NCBI GenBank assembly: GCA_024278345.1
Contig: JAJRTK010000389.1
Coordinates: 1 to 36,393, forward strand
Direction: 5' to 3'
From: a bacterium
GTDB taxonomy: Bacteria; CSSED10-310; JAJRTK01
Length of the DNA: 36,393 bases
In this document: in pieces, positions 8,531 to 16,799 of the stretch
How the letters are laid out: every line of letters begins with the position of its first letter
How positions within the stretch are numbered: the stretch's first letter is position 1
The notes under the pieces: model-generated
Told to the model about the DNA's origin: nothing
Seen by the model: only the letters and a program-made list of their open reading frames with translations
Database searches by the model: none
Made by a program: the position numbers and the translations under genes

Positions 8531-11371
8531 TTATGCTTTCTGCAAGATCTTCTGGAGGAAACGGCCCGTGTGGGACTTCTCCACCTCCGCGACCTCTTCC
8601 GGGGTTCCCGCAGCCACAAGCCTGCCACCGCCATCGCCCCCTTCGGGGCCAAGATCTACAATATAATCCGCCGAGCGGATAACGTCCAGATTATGTTCGA
8701 TGACGATCACGGTATTCCCATATCCCACCAGGCGGCGGAGCACCTTCAAGAGCTTTTCGACATCGGCGAAATGGAGGCCCGTCGTCGGCTCGTCCAAAAT
8801 GTAGACCGTCCGGCCCGTGGAGGCCCGGGAGAGTTCCTTGGCCAGTTTCACCCGTTGCGCTTCGCCTCCCGAGAGCGTCGGTGCGGGCTGCCCGAGCTTG
8901 AGGTAGTCGAGCCCCACGTCGCGGAGAAGCCCCAGTTTGCGGCGGATGGCCGGATGGCTCTCGAACAGCTCCAACGCCTGCTCCACCTCCAGGTCCAGGA
9001 TGTCGGCGATGCTCTTTTCCTTGTAGCGGACATCGAGGGTCTCGCGGTTGAATCGCCTCCCCTTGCACTGCTCGCACCGAACGTAGACGTCGGCCAGGAA
9101 GTGCATCTCGATCTTCTTCATCCCGTCCCCCTTGCAGGCCGAGCAACGCCCTCCTTTGACATTGAAGGAGAAGCGGCCGGGCTTGTAACCCCGCATCCTC
9201 GACAGCGGCAACTTGGCGAAAAAGGCCCGGATATGATCGAAAATCTTGACGTACGTGACCGGATTCGACCGGGGAGTCCGGCCGATGGGCTTCTGATCGA
9301 TCCCGATGACCTTGTCGATCCGCTCCAGGCCGCGGATCTCCCGGTGCCGGCCAGGCCGCTTCCGGGCATTATGCAGCTTTTGCGCCAATGCGCGGTACAG
9401 GATCGCGTTCACCAGCGAACTCTTGCCCGATCCCGACACCCCCGTCACGCAGGTGAAGAGGCCAACGGGAAAGCGGACGTCGATTTCCCGCAGGTTGTTC
9501 TCGGCTGCGCCCAAGACTTCGATGTAACCGTTTTCACAGGGACTTTTTCGCTCCGCGGGCATGGGGATTTTCCTGGCGCCGGACAGATACTGCCCCGTGA
9601 GAGATGCCGGGTTCGTGGCGATCTCGTGAGGCGCTCCCGTGGCGACGATCCGGCCTCCACGGTGACCAGCGCCGGGCCCGAAATCCGCGATAAAATCCGC
9701 GCTCTCGATGGTCTCCGTATCGTGCTCCACGACGATCACCGTATTCCCCAACTCCTTGAGGGAGCAGAGCGTCTCCAACAGCGCCCGGTTGTCCCGCTGA
9801 TGTAGCCCAATGGATGGCTCGTCCAGGATGTAGAGAACCCCCATGAGGCCACACCCGATCTGCGACGCCAACCGGATGCGCTGGGATTCACCGCCGGAAA
9901 GCGTCGGCGCGCGGCGGTGGAGCGTCAGGTAGTGGAGTCCCACGTCTTCCAGAAATCTAAGCCGCCCGAGGATCTCTTTCAAAACCTCCCGGGCGATGGT
10001 CCTCCTCTGTCCTGTCAACTGGAGCTCCTCGAAGAACCGCCGAGCCTTGCCGATGGGAAGTTCCACGACCTCCGCGATGGATTTGCCGCCCACCCGTACC
10101 GCCAAAGCTTCCCGCCGGAGCCTGGTGCCCCCACACGCCTCACAAGGGAAGTCCCGCATCATTTCCATGCAGCTCTTCCGAACCGCGTCACTGGTGGATT
10201 GCTGGTAGAACCTCTGAATCTTTGGGATGACCCCCTCGAACTTCACCTGAAAGGTGCCCTTGCCATTTTTGCTCTTCCACTGGACCTCATACTTATTTCT
10301 TCCGGAACCGTGGAGAAGAATTTTCTTCGCCTCCTCCGGAATTTCGCGGTAAGCCGTGTTCAGGGTAAACCCGTATGCCTTGCCCAGAGATTTGATCGCC
10401 TGCCCCGTCCAGGACGACTTGCCATTCAGACTCTTCCACCAGCGCACGGCCCCTTGGGCCAGGGAGAGCGACTCATCCGGGACCAGGAGCGCCGGATCCA
10501 CCTCAAGGCCGGTTCCCAGACCTCCACACCCCTTGCAGGAGCCCTGAGGCGAGTTGAACGAAAAGAGCTGAGGCGCCAATTCCTCGTAGCTGATGGAACA
10601 ATGGGGGCAAGCGTTCTGCTCCGAAAAGAAGAGGTCTTCCGCGGCATGATGGTGGTGAACCAAGACCAGGCCATCGGACAGCCGAAGCGCCGCCTCCAGG
10701 GAATCGGCCAGCCGACTCTCCGTTCCCGGCCGCACCACCACCCGATCGACCACTGCCTCCAAGGAGTGCTTGAAATGTTTCTTGAGAGGCGGCAGATCCT
10801 CCAGGCGCACGATGGTTCCATTGTGCCGAACCCGGACGTAGCCCTGCTGGCGAACGCTTTCCAGAATCTGCTTGTGCTCGCCCTTCCGCCCCCGAACCAA
10901 CGGAGCCAGAAGACTCAGCTTCGAGCCTCCCCCAAGCTCCATGAGCACATCAACCATCTGACTGACGGTCAATCGGCTCACGGTCCGGTCACAGCGGTGG
11001 CAATACTGCGTTCCCACCCGGGCAAAGAGCACCCGCATGTAATCGTAGATTTCGGTGATGGTTCCCACCGTCGATCGCGGATTCGATCCCGCCGACTTCT
11101 GCTCGATGCTGATGGCCGGACTCAAGCCACCGATAAAATCCACCCGCGGCTTCTCCATCTGCCCCAGAAACTGCCGTGCGTACGATGAAAGAGATTCCAC
11201 GTAACGTCGCTGACCCTCGGCGTACAGCGTATCGAAGGCCAAGGAGCTCTTCCCAGAACCAGAAACCCCGGTAAACACAATGAACTGGTCCCGAGGCAGA
11301 TCGAGGTCGATCCCCTGAAGATTATGTTCCCGCGCCCCCCGGATCACGATCTTCTTCAATGCGGTTTGCAT
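8531..11371 (-). CDS. uvrA: UvrA, excinuclease ABC subunit A
   Basis: The 946-aa protein is full length for UvrA, the DNA damage sensor of nucleotide excision repair that loads UvrB. It has two ABC ATPase modules: Walker A GVSGSGKSS near residue 35 and again near residue 647, with signatures LSGGESQRIRLA and LSGGEAQRVKLA. The zinc fingers CPHC...CKGC and CSAC...CEQC are intact. The ATG at 11371 (MQTALKKIVIRGAREHNL) matches the family N-terminus; the ORF track extends 28 codons too far. It is the first gene of the minus-strand run, and a possible promoter and palindrome lie about 100 nt upstream. Confidence 0.98.
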   Translation of the reverse strand: MQTALKKIVIRGAREHNLQGIDLDLPRDQFIVFTGVSGSGKSSLAFDTLYAEGQRRYVESLSSYARQFLGQMEKPRVDFIGGLSPAISIEQKSAGSNPRSTVGTITEIYDYMRVLFARVGTQYCHRCDRTVSRLTVSQMVDVLMELGGGSKLSLLAPLVRGRKGEHKQILESVRQQGYVRVRHNGTIVRLEDLPPLKKHFKHSLEAVVDRVVVRPGTESRLADSLEAALRLSDGLVLVHHHHAAEDLFFSEQNACPHCSISYEELAPQLFSFNSPQGSCKGCGGLGTGLEVDPALLVPDESLSLAQGAVRWWKSLNGKSSWTGQAIKSLGKAYGFTLNTAYREIPEEAKKILLHGSGRNKYEVQWKSKNGKGTFQVKFEGVIPKIQRFYQQSTSDAVRKSCMEMMRDFPCEACGGTRLRREALAVRVGGKSIAEVVELPIGKARRFFEELQLTGQRRTIAREVLKEILGRLRFLEDVGLHYLTLHRRAPTLSGGESQRIRLASQIGCGLMGVLYILDEPSIGLHQRDNRALLETLCSLKELGNTVIVVEHDTETIESADFIADFGPGAGHRGGRIVATGAPHEIATNPASLTGQYLSGARKIPMPAERKSPCENGYIEVLGAAENNLREIDVRFPVGLFTCVTGVSGSGKSSLVNAILYRALAQKLHNARKRPGRHREIRGLERIDKVIGIDQKPIGRTPRSNPVTYVKIFDHIRAFFAKLPLSRMRGYKPGRFSFNVKGGRCSACKGDGMKKIEMHFLADVYVRCEQCKGRRFNRETLDVRYKEKSIADILDLEVEQALELFESHPAIRRKLGLLRDVGLDYLKLGQPAPTLSGGEAQRVKLAKELSRASTGRTVYILDEPTTGLHFADVEKLLKVLRRLVGYGNTVIVIEHNLDVIRSADYIVDLGPEGGDGGGRLVAAGTPEEVAEVEKSHTGRFLQKILQKA

Positions 11372-11463
11372 GGTCGAATATCCCCTCTCTCTAACACGGC
11401 ATCCCATGCGGCTCTCCAGCCCTCCTTCATCAAAAAATACCAGAGGGCAGTCCATTCTCTCGA

Positions 11464-11498
11464 CTTACTACCGTAAGAGCTTTTTCCGCGTTCGTCAA
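11464..11498 (-). promoter_or_regulatory. Possible uvrA promoter with palindromic operator
   Basis: On the minus strand TTGACG (11493-11498) is followed after 17 nt by TACGGT (11470-11475), a poor -10. A perfect palindrome CTTAC-TACC-GTAAG (11464-11477) covers that -10 and could be an operator. It does not match common LexA boxes, so SOS control is only a suggestion. Confidence 0.3.
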
Positions 11499-11634
11499 CA
11501 CTGCAACAGGAAGAGGCGGTGAGGTGATGCCTCCGGCATCTCGCCCAAACCCGGCCACCGAAAAAAACGCCCAGCGCACAATGATAGGGGATAGAATCTC
11601 CTCGGGGCATCATTTTTCAAGAAGCGCTTTTGCT

Positions 11635-11700
11635 TCTTATGGTTGGGGTCCGCTCCCGGCGGCGGCAATCCGTCCGCCGCCGTCCGCCCCTCCTCCCCAG
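11635..11700 (+). repeat. Family A repeat
   Basis: The sequence GGTTGGGGTCCGCTCCCGG is followed by the hairpin CGGCGGCGG-CAATCCGT-CCGCCGCCG. The same core and the same 8-nt loop recur at 16838 and, with one loop change, at 30885. The gap before it (11372-11634) holds only the uvrA leader and a run of degenerate sequence. Confidence 0.65.
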
Positions 11701-11781
11701 AAACCCGGGCTCTGTGCCCCAAAAGGTCCGCGAGTATCCGGCGGGACAGAGAACCACGTGGGTGGGGAACTCGTTGCCTTT

Positions 11782-12613
11782 GGGTATGCACCTAAGCCGG
11801 GACACACGACAAAACCAGAAAAAGCCGCGCAGCGTACAAAAATGTGGGCTGGGATCCCGTTGCCCTTCGTTGCAACGGGAAGATGAGCTAGCTCCCTGGT
11901 GGGTGCGGAGCAAAGCCCTGCCAGGGGACTGGGGACGGAGTCCCCAGACGACCGCCGGGGAACGCGAGGCGTGACCCTTCGAGTCACGGGGTATCCACGT
12001 AAGGCGGGACACTGAAGAAACGTAAGAAAAAGGCGTGCAGCGCACAAAATGTACGTCCAGGGAGCAAGCTCCCTGGTGGGTGCAGGGCGAAGCCTTGCCA
12101 GGGGACCGGGGACGGCGTCCCCGGACGACCGCCGAGCAACGCGAGGCGCCGGCAGAACGTAAAAGAGTATCGAATTGTCCCGCCTTAACGAGCATGATCC
12201 CGGCGACCACACCCCGGAAGATGAAAGTGGAAGGCGCGGAGCGCCATGACCACGCCGTCGAAGATGGATTCAACCATGTACTTTCATGGTACGTGGATAC
12301 CCGAGTCACGCAAACGTGACCCGCCGAGCAGCGCGAGGCGCTGCCCGGACGATTGGCATTACCACAATCCATGAAGTGTCCCGCTTTACGTGGATACCCC
12401 CCATTGTCCCGCCTTGAGTGGATACCCTTGCCTTTCATTGCAACGGGTCCCGCGAGCTCCCTGGTGGGTGCAGGGCAAAGCCCTAGGCGTGCGGGCCGGA
12501 AGGCCCGCACGCCAACCCCCGGTTTCCGGAGTCTCCGGACAACCGCTGAGCAAATCGAGGCGCCAGAGAGCCTCGAGTTGTCCCACCTTACGTGGATATC
12601 CGGGTCCGCCACA
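11782..12613 (+). repeat. Cluster of family B palindromic elements
   Basis: Three or four truncated or nested copies lie head to tail with no gene. Left ends read GGGTATGCACCTAAGCCGGGACA (11782) and GGGTATCCACGTAAGGCGGGACA (11988). Right ends read TGTCCCGCTTTACGTGGATACC, TGTCCCGCCTTGAGTGGATACC and TGTCCCACCTTACGTGGATATCC (around 12378, 12405 and 12582). Inside are the hairpins CCCGTTGC/GCAACGGG, CCAGGGAGC/GCTCCCTGG, CAGGGC/GCCCTG, CTGGGGAC/GTCCCCAG and a perfect 12-bp stem GGCGTGCGGGCC-GGAA-GGCCCGCACGCC (12486-12513). All copies point the same way. ORFs shown across this stretch are repeat translations. Confidence 0.85.
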
Positions 12614-13786
12614 TTAATCCCAGGTCACCCTCTTTTCCATCGACATGAACTTGCCCTTCCCGGTCCCCACCAAAACCAGCTTTCCGTTGGCCAGAGCTGC
12701 TCCCGTCACCCATCTGGGAAGGCCTTTTTCAACGCTTTTCCATTGACCAGCCTCCAGGCGGTGGATGGAGGTTCCGCCGTCCCTGGACACCAGGAAAAGC
12801 TCGCTCAGCCCGCCAGGGATCCGGAGCCTTCTGGGAGAAAGAGGCAAAGATCCCTCTTCACCGGCATCCACCACGACCTCCGGAGGCTTGTCGGGACCGT
12901 GAGACGCCAACAGCCGCCAACGACTGGCGGACCCATCCTTCCAAATCGCCCGGCCCTCCACCAGGATCGGCCCTGCCACGGGGCAGCCCTCAATCTTCCA
13001 AACCGGCGGGCTGGAGGGAATCGGATCGCTCATTCTCCCATCGGATTCGCCGTGGATGAAATAGATGTCCCGATACCCTTCGCTGGTGTTGCGGAAGGCG
13101 ATCTCCAGACCCCCGTCCGCCTTGGCCTCCATGAAGGGACGGCAGCAACCGCAAACGGAAGAGTCTTGGCGGGCCGTGAGGTTTTGTTCCGTGACCTTGC
13201 CGTCGGCGACTCGAGCATAGTAGAGGTCCGCGGGCTCATCCATCCCCTCCGGCGCAATCCGAGCATCGAGCCAGATGGCGTGAACGACCCCGTCAGGCGT
13301 AATGGCCAGCCGGGGCATGGTCTGGAGCGCCCTCCCGCCGTCCCGGTTCAGAAGAAAGGGCTGGTTCCAGGCGGCTCCGTGGGCACTCCCAAGAGCGGCC
13401 AGGATGTCGTCTTTCTGATCGACCCATGCCACGGCGACTCTTCCGCCGGGTCCTACCGCGATAGAAGGGCGTGCCTCGTCGCCAGTGTACTTCGACAGAG
13501 GTTTGCCCGTTTCGTTGATCATGACCGGTTCAGAGAAACTCTTGCCCGTCTTTCGGTGGGCCGCGAAGAGGGCTGTGCCGGCGGCTCCTTTTTCCACCCA
13601 CACAAGGATCAGCGTGCCGTCGGCCTCCAGAGCCACCTGGGTTTGAGCGATTTTTCCCCTGGAGAACAGAAACGAGAAACCACTGCCGGAAGCTGGTTGG
13701 GACGTTGGGGCGGCGGGGCTCGCCATGAGCGGCGCGGCGCAGGTGAAGCACCACAAAGAAATGGGTAAGAAAATAAACCGGTTCAT
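12614..13786 (-). CDS. Secreted sialidase-like beta-propeller with VCGCC motif
   Basis: The 390-aa protein has a Sec signal peptide (MNRFIFLPISLWCFTCAAPLMA) followed by repeated blades of the Asp-box/propeller sort (PSIAVGPGGRVAVAWVD, PRLAITPDGVVHAIWLD). It carries VCGCCRP near the middle and GCPVAGP later, a Cys pattern found in a recurrent, functionally uncharacterised family annotated as sialidase-like. Sialidase catalytic residues are not evident, so glycosidase activity is doubtful; the clustered cysteines suggest metal or redox binding. The ATG at 13786 has AGGA 8 nt upstream and gives a clean signal peptide; the longer ORF does not. It diverges from the porin operon and probably shares the palindromic operator at 13965. 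Confidence 0.75.
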   Translation of the reverse strand: MNRFIFLPISLWCFTCAAPLMASPAAPTSQPASGSGFSFLFSRGKIAQTQVALEADGTLILVWVEKGAAGTALFAAHRKTGKSFSEPVMINETGKPLSKYTGDEARPSIAVGPGGRVAVAWVDQKDDILAALGSAHGAAWNQPFLLNRDGGRALQTMPRLAITPDGVVHAIWLDARIAPEGMDEPADLYYARVADGKVTEQNLTARQDSSVCGCCRPFMEAKADGGLEIAFRNTSEGYRDIYFIHGESDGRMSDPIPSSPPVWKIEGCPVAGPILVEGRAIWKDGSASRWRLLASHGPDKPPEVVVDAGEEGSLPLSPRRLRIPGGLSELFLVSRDGGTSIHRLEAGQWKSVEKGLPRWVTGAALANGKLVLVGTGKGKFMSMEKRVTWD

Positions 13787-13839
13787 CTGGTTTTCCTGGT
13801 TCGAGGTGGAGGGAGTCGGTTCACGGCACGGGGATAAAA

Positions 13840-13890
13840 AGGCGACTGGCGGGCGGCGACCGCACGACGAGAACGGACCCAAATCCAAAA
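13840..13890 (-). repeat. Very degenerate family A repeat
   Basis: The plus strand shows GACGAGAACGGACCCAAATC, resembling the family A end GATGGGAGCGGACCCAACCC at 18532. It lies in the leader of the propeller gene. The similarity is short and may be chance. Confidence 0.25.
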
Positions 13891-13951
13891 AAACACTCTC
13901 TCAGAGTTCTTCCTGAAAAAGCAACCAGCTCTTTCCCAAAAAATTCGCTAC

Positions 13952-13982
13952 CCTATACATGGTTATTGACAATGAATGTCAA
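13952..13982 (-). promoter_or_regulatory. Possible leftward promoter of the propeller gene
   Basis: On the minus strand TTGACA (13977-13982) lies within the palindrome and TATAGG (13952-13957) follows after 19 nt, a longer spacer than ideal. It would give a leader of about 160 nt. The AT-rich stretch and shared operator make a divergent promoter plausible. Confidence 0.35.
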
Positions 13983-13983
13983 T
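13965..13983. promoter_or_regulatory. Fur-box-like operator
   Basis: The 19-nt palindrome ATTGACAATGAATGTCAAT has 7-nt perfect arms (ATTGACA/TGTCAAT). It matches the gamma-proteobacterial Fur site ATTGAGAATGATTCTCAAT at 16 of 19 positions. It covers the -35 hexamers of both divergent promoters, the classical place for an iron-loaded Fur repressor. Another Fur-family regulator (Zur, Mur, PerR) is possible. Confidence 0.6.
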
Positions 13984-13994
13984 TGCAATATCAA
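13966..13994 (+). promoter_or_regulatory. Sigma-70-type promoter of the porin-apbE operon
   Basis: A perfect -35 TTGACA (13966-13971) is followed by exactly 17 nt and TATCAA (13989-13994, four of six matches). Transcription would begin near 14001, leaving a leader of about 160 nt before the chosen porin start. The Fur-like palindrome overlaps the -35. Confidence 0.6.
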
Positions 13995-14162
13995 GGATCA
14001 AACCAAAGAACCTGGTCTTCCAGGCTGGTGATTGGAAGAGACGAATCGTCACGTGAAAACGAAAAGGAAACGGGCGTGCATCCGATGAAAAGCGAATCAA
14101 GCTTGGAAACAATGGAAAGCCGAGGGAAAAACAACCCGGCAACAGGGAATGGAGTGAAGCTG

Positions 14163-15650
14163 ATGAAAAGCGATGGCGTAATAAGCTTGGCAGGAAGAAA
14201 ACAGACCGCCTTCGGATCGGGATTTTCCCTGAAGAATCGGTCCCCGGGCTCTATTTTCTTATGTTTTTTGTTCCTTTGGGGGGCCGCGCCGACCTCCATG
14301 GCGAAAAGTGGAGCTTCCGCGCCGAGCGCCGGGAGCGGCGATACGGCGGTGGCTACCGGTGCCGCAAGTCTGGAAGAACGGCTGGTGAAAATCGAAGAGG
14401 AGTTGGCGGAGCTTGAGCGCTCCCGCACCAAGGAGAGTCAGGAGCGAAGGATCTCCCAGTTGGAGGGGAAGATCGCCATTCTGGTGAAAGAGCTGGAGAA
14501 GCTGCGGAGAGGGGCGGAACCCGAAGCGGCGGAAAAGTTTATGGGCGCCCGTGGGTTAGGTCCAGCGGCTTCCAAGGTCTACAGGATCAAGCGTGGAGCC
14601 TCCCTTTCCGGATACGGAGAGATGGTCTACCAGAATTATTCGGCCAACAGAGAGGACGGTTCCGCCAGCGGGAAGCCGGATCGCCTTGATTTCTTGAGGG
14701 CGATTCTTTACGCGGGGTTCAAGTTCAACGACCGGATCACCTTTAATTCGGAGATAGAATTCGAACATGCCACCACGGGCAAGGGGGGCGAGGTTTCGGT
14801 GGAGTTCGCCTACTTGGACTTCGTGCTCACCGACTATCTTGGTGTGCGAGCGGGAATGGTCTTGATCCCCATGGGTTTTGTCAACGAGCTCCACGAGCCG
14901 CCCATCTTCCGCGGCGTTCTCAGGACTGAGACGGAGAGGGCGATTCTGCCCTCCACCTGGCGGGAGAACGGACTGGGTGTTTTTGGAGAGGCAGGCCCGT
15001 TCGCCTATCGTTTCTACCTGGTGAACAGTTTCGATGCCACGGGGTTTTCCGCGTCCGGAGTCCGAGGCGGCCGGCAATCTGGTTCCAAGGCCCTTGCGGA
15101 AAACTTCGCCTTGACCGGCAGGATCGATTATGTGGGGAAGCTCGGGCTCGTGGCGGGGGGAAGTTTCTTCACGGGCAAGACCGGCCAGGGCCGGCTTTCC
15201 AGCTCCGGCAGCGAGATTGGCGGGCGCACGACGATTCTTGACCTTCACGGCAAGCTCGAGATGCGAGGTTTTCAGCTTCGAGGCATCGTTGCCTTCTCCA
15301 GCATCGAGGATGCCGCGGAGATCAATGAGCTCAACGGATTGGCGGGCATGGATTCCGTAGGAAGCCGATCTTTGGGAGGTTTTTTCGAAGCTGGCTACGA
15401 TGTCATGACGCTGGCCTCCGCCGGCCGCTGGTCGGTGATTCCGTTCGTGCGGTACGAAAGGGTCAACACCCAGGACCAAGTCCCCGATGGATTCCTGGCG
15501 GACCCCAAGAATGACCGGACGATTTGGACGTTTGGCGTCGATGCCAAGCCCATTCCCAATATCGTCTTCAAAGTGGATTATCAGATTCGAACACGAGGAG
15601 ACGAATCCGGAATCAATCAAATCAACGCGGGACTCGGCTATCTGTTCTGA
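14163..15650 (+). CDS. Outer-membrane porin (phosphate-selective O/P-like)
   Basis: With this start the protein is 495 aa: a hydrophobic export segment (SIFLCFLFLWGAAPTSMA, about residues 30-47), a periplasmic coiled coil (SLEERLVKIEEELAELERS...ILVKELEKLRR, about 70-120) and a beta-barrel of alternating amphipathic strands from about residue 145 to the terminal LGYLF, which ends in the aromatic residue typical of outer-membrane proteins. The coiled-coil plus barrel layout resembles trimeric O/P-type porins. It probably admits a small anionic or chelated solute. ATG 14163 is preferred because GGAG lies 8 nt upstream; ATG 14085 is an alternative giving a longer N-terminus. It is the first gene of the rightward Fur-box operon. 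Confidence 0.8.
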   Translation: MKSDGVISLAGRKQTAFGSGFSLKNRSPGSIFLCFLFLWGAAPTSMAKSGASAPSAGSGDTAVATGAASLEERLVKIEEELAELERSRTKESQERRISQLEGKIAILVKELEKLRRGAEPEAAEKFMGARGLGPAASKVYRIKRGASLSGYGEMVYQNYSANREDGSASGKPDRLDFLRAILYAGFKFNDRITFNSEIEFEHATTGKGGEVSVEFAYLDFVLTDYLGVRAGMVLIPMGFVNELHEPPIFRGVLRTETERAILPSTWRENGLGVFGEAGPFAYRFYLVNSFDATGFSASGVRGGRQSGSKALAENFALTGRIDYVGKLGLVAGGSFFTGKTGQGRLSSSGSEIGGRTTILDLHGKLEMRGFQLRGIVAFSSIEDAAEINELNGLAGMDSVGSRSLGGFFEAGYDVMTLASAGRWSVIPFVRYERVNTQDQVPDGFLADPKNDRTIWTFGVDAKPIPNIVFKVDYQIRTRGDESGINQINAGLGYLF

Positions 15651-15732
15651 GGCTCCTGCTCCCGGTGGTGAATCCCACGACCCAAACCAGGCCGCCAAAC
15701 GGTTCTTGATCTGCCTGACACAAGGAAAACCA

Positions 15733-16317
15733 ATGAAATATAGTGGGTTATGGAACCCTGCCGCCCAGTCGGCGAAAAGCATTTTCGCTGGCTTCTTCGC
15801 CCTTTCTATCGCCGTTTTCACTGCGTCTGGACCCGCGGAAGCGAAGTCCCTCCTGACTTTGGAGCAGGCCCTCAAGGAAACATTTTCCGGCCAAAGAATC
15901 CAAGAGGAAGCGCTCTTCCTCTCCGACGACCAGGTGCGACGGATCGAGAAAACGGCCCGGGCACGCCAAGAAAGTCGCGTCCTCACGCGGTACACAGCTT
16001 TTCAGGAACAAAAGATCGCCGGCTACGCCTACATCGACACCCACGTGGTCCGCACCATGCCCGAGACCCTCCTTGTGGTCCTCAATCCGGACGGCTCCAT
16101 CCGGGAGGTCCTCATTCTGGCCTTCGCCGAGCCCGACGACTACCGGCCCAGGCCCAGATGGCTCAAAACCCTCCGAGGCCGGGACCTTGGATCGGACCTT
16201 TGGCCCGGCCGCGGTGTTCCGAAAGTCACTGGGGCCACCTTGACGGTCCAGGCAATATCGGACGCGGTACGCCGGCTGCTCGCCCTCCATCAGGTCACTA
16301 TGGAGGATGGCTCGTGA
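15733..16317 (+). CDS. Exported FMN-binding domain protein, likely ApbE substrate
   Basis: The 194-aa protein has a signal peptide (AKSIFAGFFALSIAVFTASGPAEA) and a C-terminal FMN-binding domain with the flavinylation motif VTGATLT (about residues 165-171), where ApbE attaches FMN through a phosphoester to the final Thr. The domain is the one found in NqrC/RnfG and in many stand-alone extracytoplasmic flavoproteins. An RnfG-style transmembrane anchor is absent apart from the signal. It likely shuttles electrons in the periplasm. AGGA precedes the ATG at 15733. Its stop overlaps the next gene's GTG start (GTGA), and apbE follows one gene later, fitting a self-contained flavinylation operon. Confidence 0.85.
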   Translation: MKYSGLWNPAAQSAKSIFAGFFALSIAVFTASGPAEAKSLLTLEQALKETFSGQRIQEEALFLSDDQVRRIEKTARARQESRVLTRYTAFQEQKIAGYAYIDTHVVRTMPETLLVVLNPDGSIREVLILAFAEPDDYRPRPRWLKTLRGRDLGSDLWPGRGVPKVTGATLTVQAISDAVRRLLALHQVTMEDGS

Positions 16318-16799
16318 ACTACATGGCGAATGGCGGATTTCGGCGCAACCCGCTCATGCGGCTCACCCTGGCGTTGACTCTGGTCTTGCTGGCGGGCTTC
16401 GCCATCACCATGGCGGCACTTTATTTCGCCAAGATGGGCTTCTCTCCGGAGTCAGTTGTCGATTATTACCGCGGTTCCAACATCAGTTATCGCCCTCCTC
16501 GATCCTATCAGTCGATGTTGGAGGTGACCCACGGCCACCTGGCCATGATGGCCATGGTTCTCCTGGTTTTGACTCACCTGGTGATTTTCCTGCCCACGCG
16601 CCGCGGCGCGAAGGTTGCCATCATCGTGGCCACCTTTGGAAGCGCCCTTTTCGGGGAAGCCTCCAGTTGGCTGGTGAGGTTCGTCCATCCCGGATTCGCC
16701 CTCCTCAAGGTGCTGAGCTTCGTCACTCTGGAGCTCTGTTTACTTGGGCTTCTGGGAGCGTTGGCGGCCTTTCTTTGGCGCGGAGGAAACCGGTCATGA
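16314..16799 (+). CDS. Four-helix membrane protein with membrane-edge histidines
   Basis: The 161-aa protein is not one I recognise. It has four predicted transmembrane segments (about residues 16-37, 72-93, 98-120, 124-150) and a roughly 35-residue loop between the first two. Histidines sit at both ends of helix 2 (VTHGHLAMMAMVLLVLTH) and before helix 4 (RFVHPG), a spacing that could ligate b-type haem, by analogy with small cytochrome-b-like electron carriers. Start GTG 16314 overlaps the previous stop by 4 nt and has GGAGG 7 nt upstream; ATG 16323 is too far from that site. Its stop overlaps the apbE ATG (ATGA). Coupling on both sides argues that it partners the flavoprotein, perhaps passing electrons from quinol to FMN. 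Confidence 0.7.
   Translation: MNYMANGGFRRNPLMRLTLALTLVLLAGFAITMAALYFAKMGFSPESVVDYYRGSNISYRPPRSYQSMLEVTHGHLAMMAMVLLVLTHLVIFLPTRRGAKVAIIVATFGSALFGEASSWLVRFVHPGFALLKVLSFVTLELCLLGLLGALAAFLWRGGNRS

Noticed and set aside
9917-11188. 423-aa plus-strand ORF
   Set aside because: It is antisense to uvrA, whose motifs are complete on the other strand; no family resemblance.
11464-11477. Canonical LexA box upstream of uvrA
   Set aside because: CTTAC-N4-GTAAG does not match the proteobacterial, Gram-positive or other LexA consensus sites I know; kept only as a candidate operator.
11617-12612. 331-aa minus-strand ORF across the repeat cluster
   Set aside because: It translates the repeats (recurring CHAPTRELA-type peptides) and has no start signal or domain.
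14556-15995. 479-aa minus-strand ORF
   Set aside because: Antisense to the porin and flavoprotein genes; no recognisable domain.
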